A stretch of DNA of 64,000 bases from Manis javanica (taxonomy: Eukaryota > Chordata > Mammalia > Pholidota > Manidae). Positions 51,826 to 62,042 of the stretch are shown here, piece by piece; position 1 is the stretch's first letter, and the number at the start of each line of letters is the position of its first letter. The stretch covers positions 44,458,001 through 44,522,000 of the forward strand of contig NC_133158.1 in assembly GCF_040802235.1 (NCBI RefSeq). Direction: 5' to 3'. Both the position numbers and the translations under genes were made by a program. Below the pieces are notes generated by a model. That model ran no database searches, was not told where the DNA came from, and saw nothing but the letters and a program-made list of their open reading frames with translations.

Positions 51826-54129
51826 ATGTCATCCTCCAAATGTTCAATAGGAAAAGTTGTTTTTCATGAGGTGGTAGAAGTTGTACCCCTACCCACTCTC
51901 ATCCCACAACAAAAGAAAACCCTCCATCCATTGACCCCACCATGGGCTCAGCATCCTGAGAACTTGCATTGCTTGCTGAACTGAAGTCACCTTGCCTCAA
52001 GAATACCATCTATTCTAACTGGACTAATAAATAAGATTAAGTGTTAAAGGACAAGGGCATGGTGAACTGTCTTCAGAACAAGCCCTAGGAATCCCAGAAA
52101 TGATTCACTGATACCATGAATACCACCCCAGCCTCGTTCAGTTTGCATATCAATACAACTTAATATGTCAGGGTATGCAGAAGGCAGGAGAAGTCCTCCC
52201 TGACCAAATATATACAGCCATAATTAGCAGGTTAATGCAAATGTGTTGAATATATCGTCAAAAGTTTCTAGGAGACCACCCACCAACTTACTGAGAGATT
52301 CCTGCTTACAGCTTTCAATACTTTTCTGTAAGCAGGAATTTGCTTGGCTGTTTTCAAACCCATCTAGAGAGGTGTTATCATGGCCCTTAAGACCAGCAGA
52401 GTTGACATACATGGACTTTTGCTTATTTTGTCTTTGGGGGGGTGATGCAGAGAGGAGCTAGTGAGGGCAAAAAGAAAATCAACGTCAATCCCAACAAGAG
52501 AGCCATTAGATCTCCTGGTAATGCTGCTCCCCGATGCCCCTTGCCATGGCACTTGGCACCAGTGGCCTCACCCAGGTCCTCCCCCTGTCAGCTCCACCCA
52601 CTCTCACCCTACTGACTTCACATTCATAAAACACCCCTATTTAGGACCGCCCACCACCTGCTCCCACCACAGACCCAGCACCATCTTCCATGTTCTACCA
52701 AGTCTAGAAAATCACAGAAAGAAGACTCTAGAAGAATATAGTTCCTCCCTTTCTTGGCCATCTGAAACCAGCGTCCCAGCTACTCAAGCCAGCTCTTCCT
52801 CGGGCACACTGGCTTCCCCTCTTCAAATGTATCAAGACAGCGTCCCTGTCATCATTCGCAGCTCCTCTTTAGGGGACAGAGGGTCCAGCCTGAGGGAATG
52901 TATTCCACTCATTGGTCTTTATGATCACAAATAGAAAACTACTCAGCTCGCGTCAATGCAAGCACATTTTTCTCAAAACAACCTCTTTGAATATTCTAAT
53001 CTTGCCATTAAGAAATGCTACATACCCATCTAAGGGTGCAGCACAGGAGGTTGACATGACAGCAGTGGGGTGACCGTCTCCCCTGCACCGCAGACGGCTG
53101 GCAGGCACACTGGGGAGTGCACAGAGGGCAGTGAGGGAATCCAGGGGACAAGGCCGAGCCACTGCCCAGAGAGGACTCCTCTGGGCTCTCAGCCCCGGAT
53201 CCCTCACCAGGCAACTCACAGGGTCCCAGAAGGGAGCCTCCCTCCTTGGCGACATTAAAAGACAGCGCTTCAGAATGTAATGAGCCCCCAGTTAATGAGT
53301 GAGGATGCGTCATTCCTTCTGATGATCTCATAGGTGCCAAGTATCCATAACAAGGCAGGACTGGAATTTAAAGACATGCTTGACATCATTTTTCCTGAGT
53401 GCTTCACTGCACCAAGGGCTACAGGAAAATAGCAAAGAATATGTCTTGGTTTGATATTCCAGAAAGCAGGGCAATTGATGCTCCAGCAGAGGGAGGTTGC
53501 CAGGAAGCAGGGAGGAAGGACAGGAAGTGGGGTTGCCCATCAAGCTGGCACTGCCAGGCACATCCAGATGCTGACCCTGCCCCCTCCGAGACCTGGGCCG
53601 ACTGAGGACAGACAGCAAGGGAAGGCAGGTGAGTTATTCACCAGCTCTTGTGCCCCCCTGGTCCCAGACATGTGCCACCACTGGGCAGGGTCATGCACCT
53701 GGCACCTGCCAGGGACAGGGAGAAAGCCCTAGCGCAGGAGATGGAGGTGGGAGGTGACACATGCTGCCACTTCACACCTGCCTGAAGACTGCAGAACCCA
53801 CGCTGAGCCAGCCACCCTCACACATCCTCACATTAGGGTCTGAAGTGACACATGAGAGGTGTCTGAGTCAGCACATGAATTTGGCTAGGTGACTCTTTTC
53901 AAACAAAATCATATAAACCCCTGCGTCTAAGCACTGCTGTCTTGACTAGAAGGTGTGCTGGCATCCTGACCATAAGAACTCAAAAAGAACCTTAGGGCAT
54001 GCTCGTAATGAAACCTACCCTTCCTTTGAAAGTGACTCGACGCCGTCTCAGTCTACTGCTCCTCCTTGTGAAATCTATTGCAGAAATCTGACTGCTCCTG
54101 GAGTCGCCACCATTGAGTGAGGTGAGTGA

Positions 54130-54540
54130 AGCACTCAAGAGAACAATAAAAACTCACCAATCAAGACAAATACCACACGGGACCATTTATAGGTGAAATT
54201 TGGAGGGAAAAAAGAGTCAGCCTCATAGAAGCAGAGGCTGAGGGTTGGGAAAAAAGGGGGAGGCTGGTGGAAGGGTACAGACTTTCAGTTATAAGATCAG
54301 GCCTGAGGATCTAATGTATAACTTGGGGACCATGGTTGATAACATATCAACTATATATTGTACAGCGCTGTATAACTGAAATTTGCTAAGACAGTAGAAC
54401 TTAAGTGTTCTCACCAAAAAAAAAGGTAGATGGAGGGACGTAACCTGATGGTGGGAATCTTTCACAATTTATACATCTTAAGTATGTTACAATTTTATTT
54501 GTCAGTTATACTTCAAATAAGCTAGAAAAAAGAAAAATAT
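54130..54540 (+). mobile_element. Old L1 3' end (L1MA-like)
   Basis: AATCAAGACAAATACCACAC, GGTACAGACTTTCAGTTATA, AGTTCTCACC-type text (ACTTAAGTGTTCTCACCA), and a terminal TTTTATTTGTCAGTTATACT with CTTCAAATAAGCTAGAAA. The 54550-57450 stretch after it holds no repeat or gene I can name. Confidence 0.8.
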
Positions 54541-57460
54541 TAATGCAGTATTTTCATAAATCAAAAATATAGCATAAACTCATGATAAACATAATATCGA
54601 CATTTTACATAAAGACGGGATCAATCCATACCACCAATATTCCCCTAGGTCTGGGGCCCCTGGGGGGCTCCACCTCAGGATGTTTCCCTAAAGGAAGTAA
54701 AAAGATTCAAGCAGTCGAGTAATTTCAAGGATTTAAGAAATTGTTCTAATTCAGTCTTTGAGCGCTTTCATTTGCAGCTTTTTCATGGGCCATGACTATA
54801 GGCTATGTATCGTGCTGTCATTTGGTGAGTTTTTATTATACGATTTCTAGAATGGTGCAGTGGAGGAAACCAGCTCTCATACTTTGCTGTCAATACCCAT
54901 AAAATTGTTTTTGCTGATCACATGTCACGTATGAAACTGAATTACCAAAACCTGCTTCCTCATTAAGGCAAACTGAGAACGCTGGACAGATGAGGTCCAG
55001 CCGGACACTCACTCACCAGTACCTATTGTTTCATCTTTAGGATAAAATACAAGCTCCCATTCAATATTTATTTTTCATCCCAGAAGGTTGAAGTGAATGA
55101 AACGTGAGATGAATTCCAGCAGGCTAAATTTGGGGTACCAGTGAACTCCAGGAATATTTTCCAAACCTGTACCTATGGCATTTAAGTGAATAAACCAGTC
55201 TTCCCTCCAAGAACACGGCTTCGTATTCAACTTGGTGAGATACGACTTGTGAGAGGATCACTGCCTCCAAAGCCCCTGGGACTCTGCACTGACTCTGCAC
55301 CACCTCCTCTCCCATGTCCCCAAGAGAGCCACCACTTTGCCATCAAATACAGGAAAGAGCTCTCCATGTGCATGTGCTTTTCCAGTCCTGGAGAAGAGGT
55401 AACACCCCGGGGGAGCCAGGTCCGCAGGGGACCTGCACAAGCCTTCGGCTCACAGAGGCCTTTCTCTTGGTTTGGGGTCAGCTCGCATGGCTGCTGCAGA
55501 AGCAAAACTCTCCAGTTGGAGGATTTGGTCTAAGACTAAGAAATAAAAGATTCTGTTCAAAAGCAGAGTATCAAAAATAAATATATTCACCAATGTGCAA
55601 AACCTCGGGCAGTGAAGGCCATGGATTCAGCGTCAGAGGCCCAGGCTCAACCCCAGAGGGTGACTGGTCTGGACTAACTTCTCCATCTATGAACGAGGGA
55701 CCGGGCGGAGCCCTGAAGGTCCCCGGGAGAAGGAAGGGCACATTCCCTGGCTTTGGTTGGCTCATGACCTGGAAGAACTGAAAATAAACCAACCATCTCA
55801 ATCATGGTGGGTAAGAGCTGGGCCCCAAGATGACTAAGATCAGGGATATGTGAGGGGCCCCAACACACCAGGGTGGGTGGAGGTCAAAGGGGGTTTCCAC
55901 ATCTTGAGGGAAGAGTATGAGTCACTGCACCCCCACCAGCTGTGCAGTGCTGGGGACACGGCTTATTGGAGTCTCTGTTCCCGCCCTCTGAGAAGGAAAG
56001 ATGATGGCCTCTGGCTCCTACTGGCCACATGCAGGGACCTGGCCCCCAGCAAGGATGCTCTCCCTGCCTCTCCATTCACCAGAAGAGGCATTACTCAGTG
56101 ATATCAAGGGGACAGCATCTCTATATCAAAACAGGGAAAAGAACTTGTTTCAAGGCACTTTTTAGCTTTTTTTTCTCTGTGCCCAACACCTGGCCTCTGT
56201 TGGACTCTGTCTACCAAGTACTTGATTTTAGCACAAGAAGGTAAGAAAATTCCATCTCATTCCCATGGTGGCTTGGAAGCTCTTGTTGGAAGTGCCACCT
56301 AATGCCGTCCATCCTCTGGTGCTGTGTCTTCTCTTTCGTTATTTTTCCCCATGGTGCTCTCTTCCTTTTGGGCCGCTGCATCCTGATATGCAGATTTCTA
56401 ATGGTTTCAGGGTTTGGGGGAGACTGAAATGGTAGCATCGTGACAAGCAGTTCCTCATATGGGTCATAATAAGAGGAAAAACACAAATGTGCACGTCTTT
56501 GGCAGTAATTGTGCTTGGGGACCATGAAGTTTTGGAAATTACATATTCTTCACAGAATCAGTACCCTGCATTGAGACAGAGCCATCAGGATTGCCAGTGA
56601 CATCAGTCCTCTGTCCCCAAAGATCCCCCAAGCTCCTAAATGGGTTTTTTGTGCTTTCTTCTCATCCCTGTGTTTATTAAAAAAACAGAAAGTCAGGTTC
56701 CTATGATTTGTATTTAATGTTTTATTGACAAAGAATTGTGAGTCTCCTGATAAAATATCAGACTTAAATGAACAGAAGAGAGAAACTGCGGTGATTGCAC
56801 AGCAAAGAGGGGTAAACCGCTGGGCCAGCCAGCAGGTAGCTGATGACTGCTGGGAGCCACCGAAATCACTAAATGAGGGGTTTCTCACTAGCATCAAAAG
56901 CACACCATTAAAACCTCCTCCAAATCAAAGTCCCTGAATCTGTCTGGAGAGCAGAAGAGACTTTTATGCCATTTTGTGATAAGGACAGAATAGATTTAAT
57001 TTCTTGCCACTGACATTTTTAAATTGTCTATAATTCCCCTAGCAACATTCTGAAAATTGAGCATTAAAAACTCCACTAATTTAATCCCTAAAGGTATAGA
57101 AACTAATGTCAAAAGAGAACTTCAGCTGGAAGAATGTTTTTTTTCATAGTTGGTTAAAAAAAATAATAAGATCTTCAAGGACAAGTGCATTAACCTTTAT
57201 AATTCTCCCTAATTCTTCCTCTGAACACTTGTTCTCCTCTGAAAGGCCCAGAGTCTGAAATTCTACCTCAGAGGCCATATTCTGCTCCTAGCATTTTTAT
57301 TCTGACCTTGATGGCAGCAGAGATAATTAGCATTGCTGTAGTTTAGGCAGAACATTTGTGAAAGAACTCTCATACTTAGGGATTCATGGTTTGCCTTATT
57401 AAAATTCACTTTATAATTTAGCCTATAGCCATATTTTTTTAATTAGTATTTTTGACCTTT

Positions 57461-57473
57461 AAAAAACTTCTTT
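57461..57473 (+). repeat. Left copy of the probable target-site duplication
   Basis: AAAAAACTTCTTT directly after TTT, forming an L1-endonuclease-like site. It pairs with AAAAAACCTTCTTT at 61071-61084, with a one-base insertion. Confidence 0.65.
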
Positions 57474-57475
57474 AA

Positions 57476-58744
57476 GGGGACACTAACAAATGGAAACTCA
57501 TCCCATGCTCGTGGCTAGGAAGAATTAATATCGTCAAAATGGCCATCCTGCCCAAAGCAATATACAGATTTGATGCAATCCCTATCAAATTACCAGCAAC
57601 ATTCTTCAACGAACTGAAACAAATAGTTCAAAAATTCATATGGAAACACCAAAGACCCTGAATAGCCAAAGCAATCCTAAGAAAGAAGAATAAAGTGGGG
57701 GGGGATCTCACTCCCCAACTTCAAGCTCTACTACAAAGCCATAGTAATCAAGACAATTTGGTACTGGCACAAGAACAGAGCCACAGACCAGTGGAACAGA
57801 TTAGAGAATCCAGACATTAACCCAAACGTACATGGTCAATTAATGTTTGATAAAGGAGCCATGGACATACAATGGGGAAATGACAGGCTCTTCAACAGAT
57901 GGTGCTGGCAAAACTGGACAGCTACATGTAAGAGAATGAAACTGGACCATTGTCTAACCCCATACACAAAAGTAAATTCAAAATGGATCAAAGACCTGAA
58001 TGTAAGTCATGAAACCATAAAACTCTTAGAAAAAAACATAGGCAAAAATCTCTTAGACATAAACATGAGTGACCTCTTCTTGAACATATCTCCCCGGGCA
58101 AGGAAAACAAAAACAAAAATGAACAAGTGGGACTATATTAAGATGAAAAGCTTCTGTACAGCAAAAGACACCATCAATAGAACAAAAAGGTACCCTACAG
58201 TATGGGAGAATATATTTGTAAATGACAGATCCAATAAAGGCTTGACATCTAAAATATATAAAGAGCTCACCCACCTCAACAAACAAAAAGCAAATAATCC
58301 AATTAAAAAATGGGCAGAGGAACTGAACAGACAGTTCTCCAAAAAAAGAAATTCAGATGGCCAACAGACCATGAAAAGATGCTCCACATCACTAATTATC
58401 AGAGAAATGCAAATTAAAACCACAATGAGGTATCACCTCACACCAGTAAGGATGGCTACTATCCAAAAGACAAACAACAACAAATGTTGGCGAGGTTGTG
58501 GAGAAAGGGAACCCTCCTACACTGCTGGTGGGAATGTAAATTAGTTCAACCATTGTGGAAAGCAGTATGGAGGTTCCTCAAAATGCTCAAAATAGACTTA
58601 CCATTTGACCCAGGAATTCCATTCCTAGGAATTTACCCTAAGAATGCAGCACTCAAGTTTGAAAAAGACAGATGCACCCCTATGTTTATCGCAGCACTAT
58701 TTACAATAGCCAAGAATTGGAAGCAACCTAATGTCCATCAGTAG
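57476..58744 (+). pseudogene. L1 ORF2 C-terminal fragment, broken
   Basis: Homologous to the 3' part of L1 ORF2, which encodes the endonuclease/reverse transcriptase. The preserved stretch is downstream of the RT domain, through the C-terminal cysteine-rich region. Recognisable pieces include [20 protein letters not shown] near 57855, [19 protein letters not shown] near 58290, and [15 protein letters not shown] then MFIAALFTIAKNWKQPNVHQ up to 58741. It is disabled by 5' truncation, an in-frame TGA at 57659-57661 (probable CpG decay of an Arg codon), a shift in the G8 tract around 57697-57704, and a further +/-1 shift near 58500, where the peptide continues in another frame. No ORF1 or 5' UTR is present. 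The longest surviving frame (57843-58544, 233 residues) is a remnant and not a gene. Confidence 0.9.
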
Positions 58745-59250
58745 ATGAATGGATAAAGAAGATGTGGTACATATACACAATGGAATATTATTCAGCCATA
58801 AGAAGAAAACAAATCCTACCATTTGCAACAACATGGATGGAGCTAGAGGGTATTATGCTCAGTGAAAGAAGCCAAGTGGAGAAAGAGAAATAACAAATGA
58901 TTTCACTCATATGTGGAGTATAAGAACAAAGGAAAAACTGAAGGAACAAAACAGCAGCAGAATCACAGTACCCAAGAATGGACTAACAGGTACCAAAGGG
59001 AAAGGGACTGGGGAGGATGGGTGGGTAGGGAGGGATAAGGGGGGGAAGAAGAAAGGGGGTATTATGATTAGCATGCATAATGGGGGGGTGGGAGAAAGAG
59101 GAGGGCTGTACAAGACAGAGAAGATAAGTAGTGATTCCACAACATTTTGCTATGCTGATGGACAGTGACAGTAATGGGGTTTGTGGGGGGGACCTGGTAT
59201 AGGGGAGAGCCTAGTAAACAGTATTCTTCATGTAATTATAGATTAATGAT
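58745..59250 (+). mobile_element. L1 3' UTR with G-rich tract
   Basis: Continues the L1 above with the usual conserved tail of ORF2/3' UTR, including text resembling GGTACATATACACAATGG and TTTCACTCATATGTGGAG. It then has a G-rich polypurine section (58998-59110) and ends in the typical L1 terminus TAGATTAATGATAAC at about 59248, followed by A8. The end style resembles laurasiatherian L1s. The G-rich tract has several runs of three or more G. Confidence 0.85.
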
Positions 59251-59555
59251 AACAAAAAAAAGAGAAAGAAAAGGGGGATTACTCCCTGATGGGATAAAAC
59301 TAACTGCAAATCAACGATTAATGTATGCTTTACATATCCTTTATTTTGATCATTTAAAGGGTGTCAGATGATCAGCTATGGAAGTACATTTTTCTGATAA
59401 TATTCCTTACTCTGAAAAAAAAAAAAAGCAGTTACTGTGTGGTGATCTCCAATAAGTTCTTCACAATGGTATAAAGGTCATATCAAAGTGTGGGCAAAGG
59501 GTTTGTTTGTGTTTATACAGAGGATCAAAGCCTAATTTGGGTACCCAGAAAATGA
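59251..59555 (+). pseudogene. ERV integrase C-terminal remnant (betaretrovirus-like)
   Basis: Immediately after the L1 end, the frame through KKRERKGGLLPDGIKL and LMYALHILYFDHLKG (about 59250-59362) has the spacing and residues of the end of a class II retroviral integrase core, where an ALxxLxF-like helix follows a KGG segment. A second frame at 59496-59555 reads KGFVCVYTEDQSLIWVPRK then stop, the typical last beta-barrel of retroviral integrase (the G-x-VCV ... W-x-P pattern). Frameshifts and a stop separate the two pieces, so this is dead pol sequence. The assignment rests on pattern recognition of short peptides and needs a profile search. Confidence 0.55.
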
Positions 59556-59623
59556 ATTAAGATACGATACGAAGAAGAACTTCCAATATCAACATCCTCT
59601 GGAAGAGTCATTCCAGAAGATGA

Positions 59624-60151
59624 TCATCAAAAAACTTCAACAAAGATCCTGGCGCTGCTGCAGTTGTAGCTGCAGTCATCTCACCGGTTCCTGGACTTGC
59701 CATGGGAATGAAGAAGGAGATATCTAAGCTGGCCTGTGCATACAGTAAAACAACAAATTTGACTGGATCTATACTGTTGGAACTCAACCAAGAATTAGGA
59801 GAAGTGCAAGTTGCAGCGCTCCAAAATTGTGCGACTATAGACTATCTACTGTTAAAAGAACATATGGGATGTGAACAGTTCCCAGGAATGTGTTGTTTTA
59901 ATTTGTCTGATTTTTCTCAAACTATTCAAATTCAGTTAGACAATATCCATCATATCATTGATAAGTTTTCACAAATGCCTAGGGTGCCTAACTGGTTTTC
60001 TTGGTTTCACTGGAGATGGCTGGTAATTATAGGTCTGCTTTGGTTATGTAGCTGTATTCCTATTATGTTAATGTGTGCACACAATTTAATTAGTACTTTA
60101 AAACCTCTACATGCTTATGTTACTCTACAAGAAGATATGTCAAAGAAATAA
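59624..60151 (+). CDS. ERV envelope transmembrane (TM) subunit reading frame, SU missing
   Basis: The first ATG is at 59702 (149 residues), but the same frame is open from 59624. It encodes a hydrophobic Ala/Val-rich stretch (AAAVVAAVISPVPGLAMG) that resembles a TM fusion-peptide region. Numbering from the ATG: an immunosuppressive-domain-like helix LQNCATIDYLLL at 40-51; a CX6CC motif at C57, C64 and C65, followed by FNLSD; possible N-glycosylation at N19 and N67; a Trp-rich membrane-proximal segment (98-106); a single membrane helix at about 106-125; and a tail of about 24 residues with a natural stop. The CX6CC class is that of gamma-type envelopes with a disulfide-linked SU-TM. The CCFNLSD block is most like alpharetroviral-type and related envelopes. 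No SU, signal peptide or furin site lies upstream; the integrase remnant ends only 70 bases before. Whether it is expressed is unknown. It lies antisense to PCP4 within intron 1. Confidence 0.8.
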   Translation, partial: SSKNFNKDPGAAAVVAAVISPVPGLAMGMKKEISKLACAYSKTTNLTGSILLELNQELGEVQVAALQNCATIDYLLLKEHMGCEQFPGMCCFNLSDFSQTIQIQLDNIHHIIDKFSQMPRVPNWFSWFHWRWLVIIGLLWLCSCIPIMLMCAHNLISTLKPLHAYVTLQEDMSKK

Positions 60152-60869
60152 TCAATCTTCCCATGTTTTCTTCCGTCTGCTACTTCTATAGCTTTTCTTC
60201 TTCCTTCCTAATTACAACCCTTTAGTAGAATTCGTGCCTCATATCGAAATTACCGAGTATCATAATTCTTCCAAGTGAAAGATACCTCAAGACAAATGCT
60301 GGGCATAGAAGCCACAGGGCATAAATCTGCAAAGAAGTAAAAAGCTAACCTTTTCAAAGAATATTTCTTCTCTCTCACTTACCAACTTTACACTTCCCTG
60401 TATGGCCCCAGAAGATAACTGGTTAGCCAGAGATGGGTAAGATTCCTCAAGGGAGGAACAACCTAAGACAGGCACAGTTGCAGGGGGGCCATCAAGTGAG
60501 AAATTGGGGATCAACAGAGGTGAGGCTTAGAACCTCACCCCCGCTGTTTTGAGAGAAATCTTCTGCATCCGTGGATGTTTTGTTGCCCTTGTCTAGCTTG
60601 GATTAACACATAGTCTATAGGCACACACCTAATCATCTACATTTGCCCTCTTACAGCACTAAATTATGTTTTCTACCTTTATCTTGCATCTACCTACCAC
60701 TTCAGCATTTTATTAAAAAGTATAATAATAATAAGGGATAAATGTGGGATTCACATATAAATCAAGTATAAAAATCAAACAAATAATCATATTTGACCTG
60801 ATTGTTTATAGTTCATGATGCGTGATCAAAACCGAAAGTTTCTGTGATATGACTGCCCTTGCACTGTTC

Positions 60870-60926
60870 ACCATGTAAGAACTTATTCACTATGTAAGAA
60901 CTTGTTAACCATGTAAGAACTTGTTC
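60870..60926 (+). repeat. Three tandem 19-base units in the LTR-like end
   Basis: Units ACCATGTAAGAACTTATTC, ACTATGTAAGAACTTGTTA and ACCATGTAAGAACTTGTTC follow one another without spacers. They differ at 2-3 positions each. Confidence 0.9.
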
Positions 60927-61036
60927 ATTATGCTTTAGAAGATTGGAGACTGTTGAGAATTAGGCTTGGGGTTGATTAATGATTGTGCATTGAGTCCCCT
61001 GTACAGAATTTTATTGTTCTTAACAACCATTTGATC

Positions 61037-61042
61037 AATAAA
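61037..61042 (+). promoter_or_regulatory. Polyadenylation signal of the chimeric element
   Basis: AATAAA lies 22 bases upstream of the A-run starting at 61064, the spacing expected for the signal that produced the tail. Confidence 0.75.
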
Positions 61043-61070
61043 TATGAGAGATGCCCTCTCCTCAAAAAAA

Positions 61071-61084
61071 AAAAAACCTTCTTT
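61071..61084 (+). repeat. Right copy of the probable target-site duplication
   Basis: AAAAAACCTTCTTT immediately after (and merging with) the poly(A) tail. It matches the left copy except for one extra C. Confidence 0.65.
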
Positions 61085-61655
61085 GTCCCAGTTTTCTTTT
61101 TTAAATAACAGGTTTCTCCTTATAAAAATTACAAAAATTCTGGAAAATAAAGGCACATGGAGGAAAGCAAAAAACTATGTATAATCCAATCTGATTAGAG
61201 TTAATCCATGTTAATATTCCATGAAATATTCCAGAATACTTCCTTCCTTACCATCTTTTTTTCTGTGTGGACTATATAAATATAGTGTCTGTTTTATATA
61301 AATGGCTGTGGACCACACACATAATTTCATATCAGACATATATTGCAACTTAAAGCACAGTTGCTACTCAATGGCTTCTGTGTGGGATCCTCTAATTTTA
61401 TAGATTTGACCATGTGTCCTATGAGTTTATCATAGGATAAGTTCATACCCTGTGAAGATCATATACTATAAACAGCTCTAAATTTTTAAATCCACAGATA
61501 TCAAATATGCCAATAAAATGACTTTGCTTTGTTTATTCAACTTAGCTCGAGTCACAGTGACAAGTGCGTTGCTACCAGTTTTCCTGGAAAATGAATGGCA
61601 TGGAAGGTTCTGAGCCATCTTTGAGACTGGATGGAAGCCACAATATTTGCCATGC

Positions 61656-62042
61656 TACTCATTGAATTATATGCCCCAACACTGGAGTCCTAACCCCCAG
61701 GACCTCAGAAAGTGACCTTATTAGGAGATCAGGTGCTTACAGAGGTAATCAAATCAAAATGAGGTCATTAGGATGGGCCCTAAGTTAGTATGACTAGTGT
61801 CCTTACACAAAGGGGGAAATTGGATGCAGATATGCCTACAGGGAAGGCAACATGAAGAGACACAAGGAGAAGACAGTGGCTACAAGCCAAGGAGAGAGGC
61901 CTGTGGCAGGGTCTCCCCCATGGCCTCGGAAGGAACCAGCCCTGCTGGCTCATTGATATGAGACTTCCAGTCTCCAGAATGGTGAGAATCCACTTCTGTC
62001 GTTTGAGCCTGTGGTGCCCTGTTAAGGCAGCCCCAGCAAGCC
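61656..62042 (+). mobile_element. MLT1-like MaLR LTR
   Basis: ATTGAATTATATGCCCCAAC, GTCCTAACCCCCAGGACCTC, ATGAGGTCATTAGGATGGGC, TGTCCTTACACAAAGGGGG, CAAGCCAAGGAGAGAGGCC, ACTTCCAGTCTCCAGAATGG and TAAGGCAGCCCCAGCAAGC in MLT1 forward order. Confidence 0.9.

Larger units (their letters stand above)
60152..61063 (+). mobile_element. ERV 3' region and LTR-like end
   Basis: After the envelope stop there is about 0.9 kb without coding potential, ending in an LTR-like terminal part. This has three 19-base repeats (60870-60926) and an AATAAA at 61037-61042, 22 bases before the A-run. The 5' boundary of the LTR is not clear; a start near 60745 (TGTGGGATTC after a purine-rich stretch) is possible. Only one LTR-like end exists, and it ends in poly(A) where a full LTR would continue into U5. 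This fits reverse transcription of a polyadenylated RNA and not proviral integration. Confidence 0.6.
57471..61076 (+). mobile_element. Chimeric L1-ERV insertion, flanked by a probable target-site duplication
   Basis: One unit reads, in order: a 5'-truncated L1 ORF2 3' part, the L1 3' UTR (to about 59250), an ERV integrase C-terminal remnant (about 59258-59555), a TM-envelope frame (59624-60151), and an LTR-like 3' end with AATAAA (61037-61042) and a poly(A) tail (from 61064). The left flank carries AAAAAACTTCTTT at 57461-57473 directly after TTT. The right flank carries AAAAAACCTTCTTT at 61071-61084, a match apart from one inserted base. TTT/AAAAAA is the preferred L1 endonuclease target. 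No comparable duplication brackets the L1 part or the ERV part alone, so a single target-primed reverse-transcription event for the whole 3.6 kb is the simplest reading. The right-hand duplication overlaps the tail's A-run, so exact borders are uncertain by a few bases. Confidence 0.75.

Noticed and set aside
54100-54125. GCCACCATTGAGTGAG followed by GTGAGTG looks like a Kozak start plus donor resembling PCP4 exon 1 (MSE).
   Set aside because: It is on the plus strand while PCP4 is on the minus strand, and the start reads ATT-GAG, with no ATG in frame. Coincidental resemblance.
57843-58544. A 233-codon frame that could be called a gene.
   Set aside because: It is the surviving central piece of a broken L1 ORF2.
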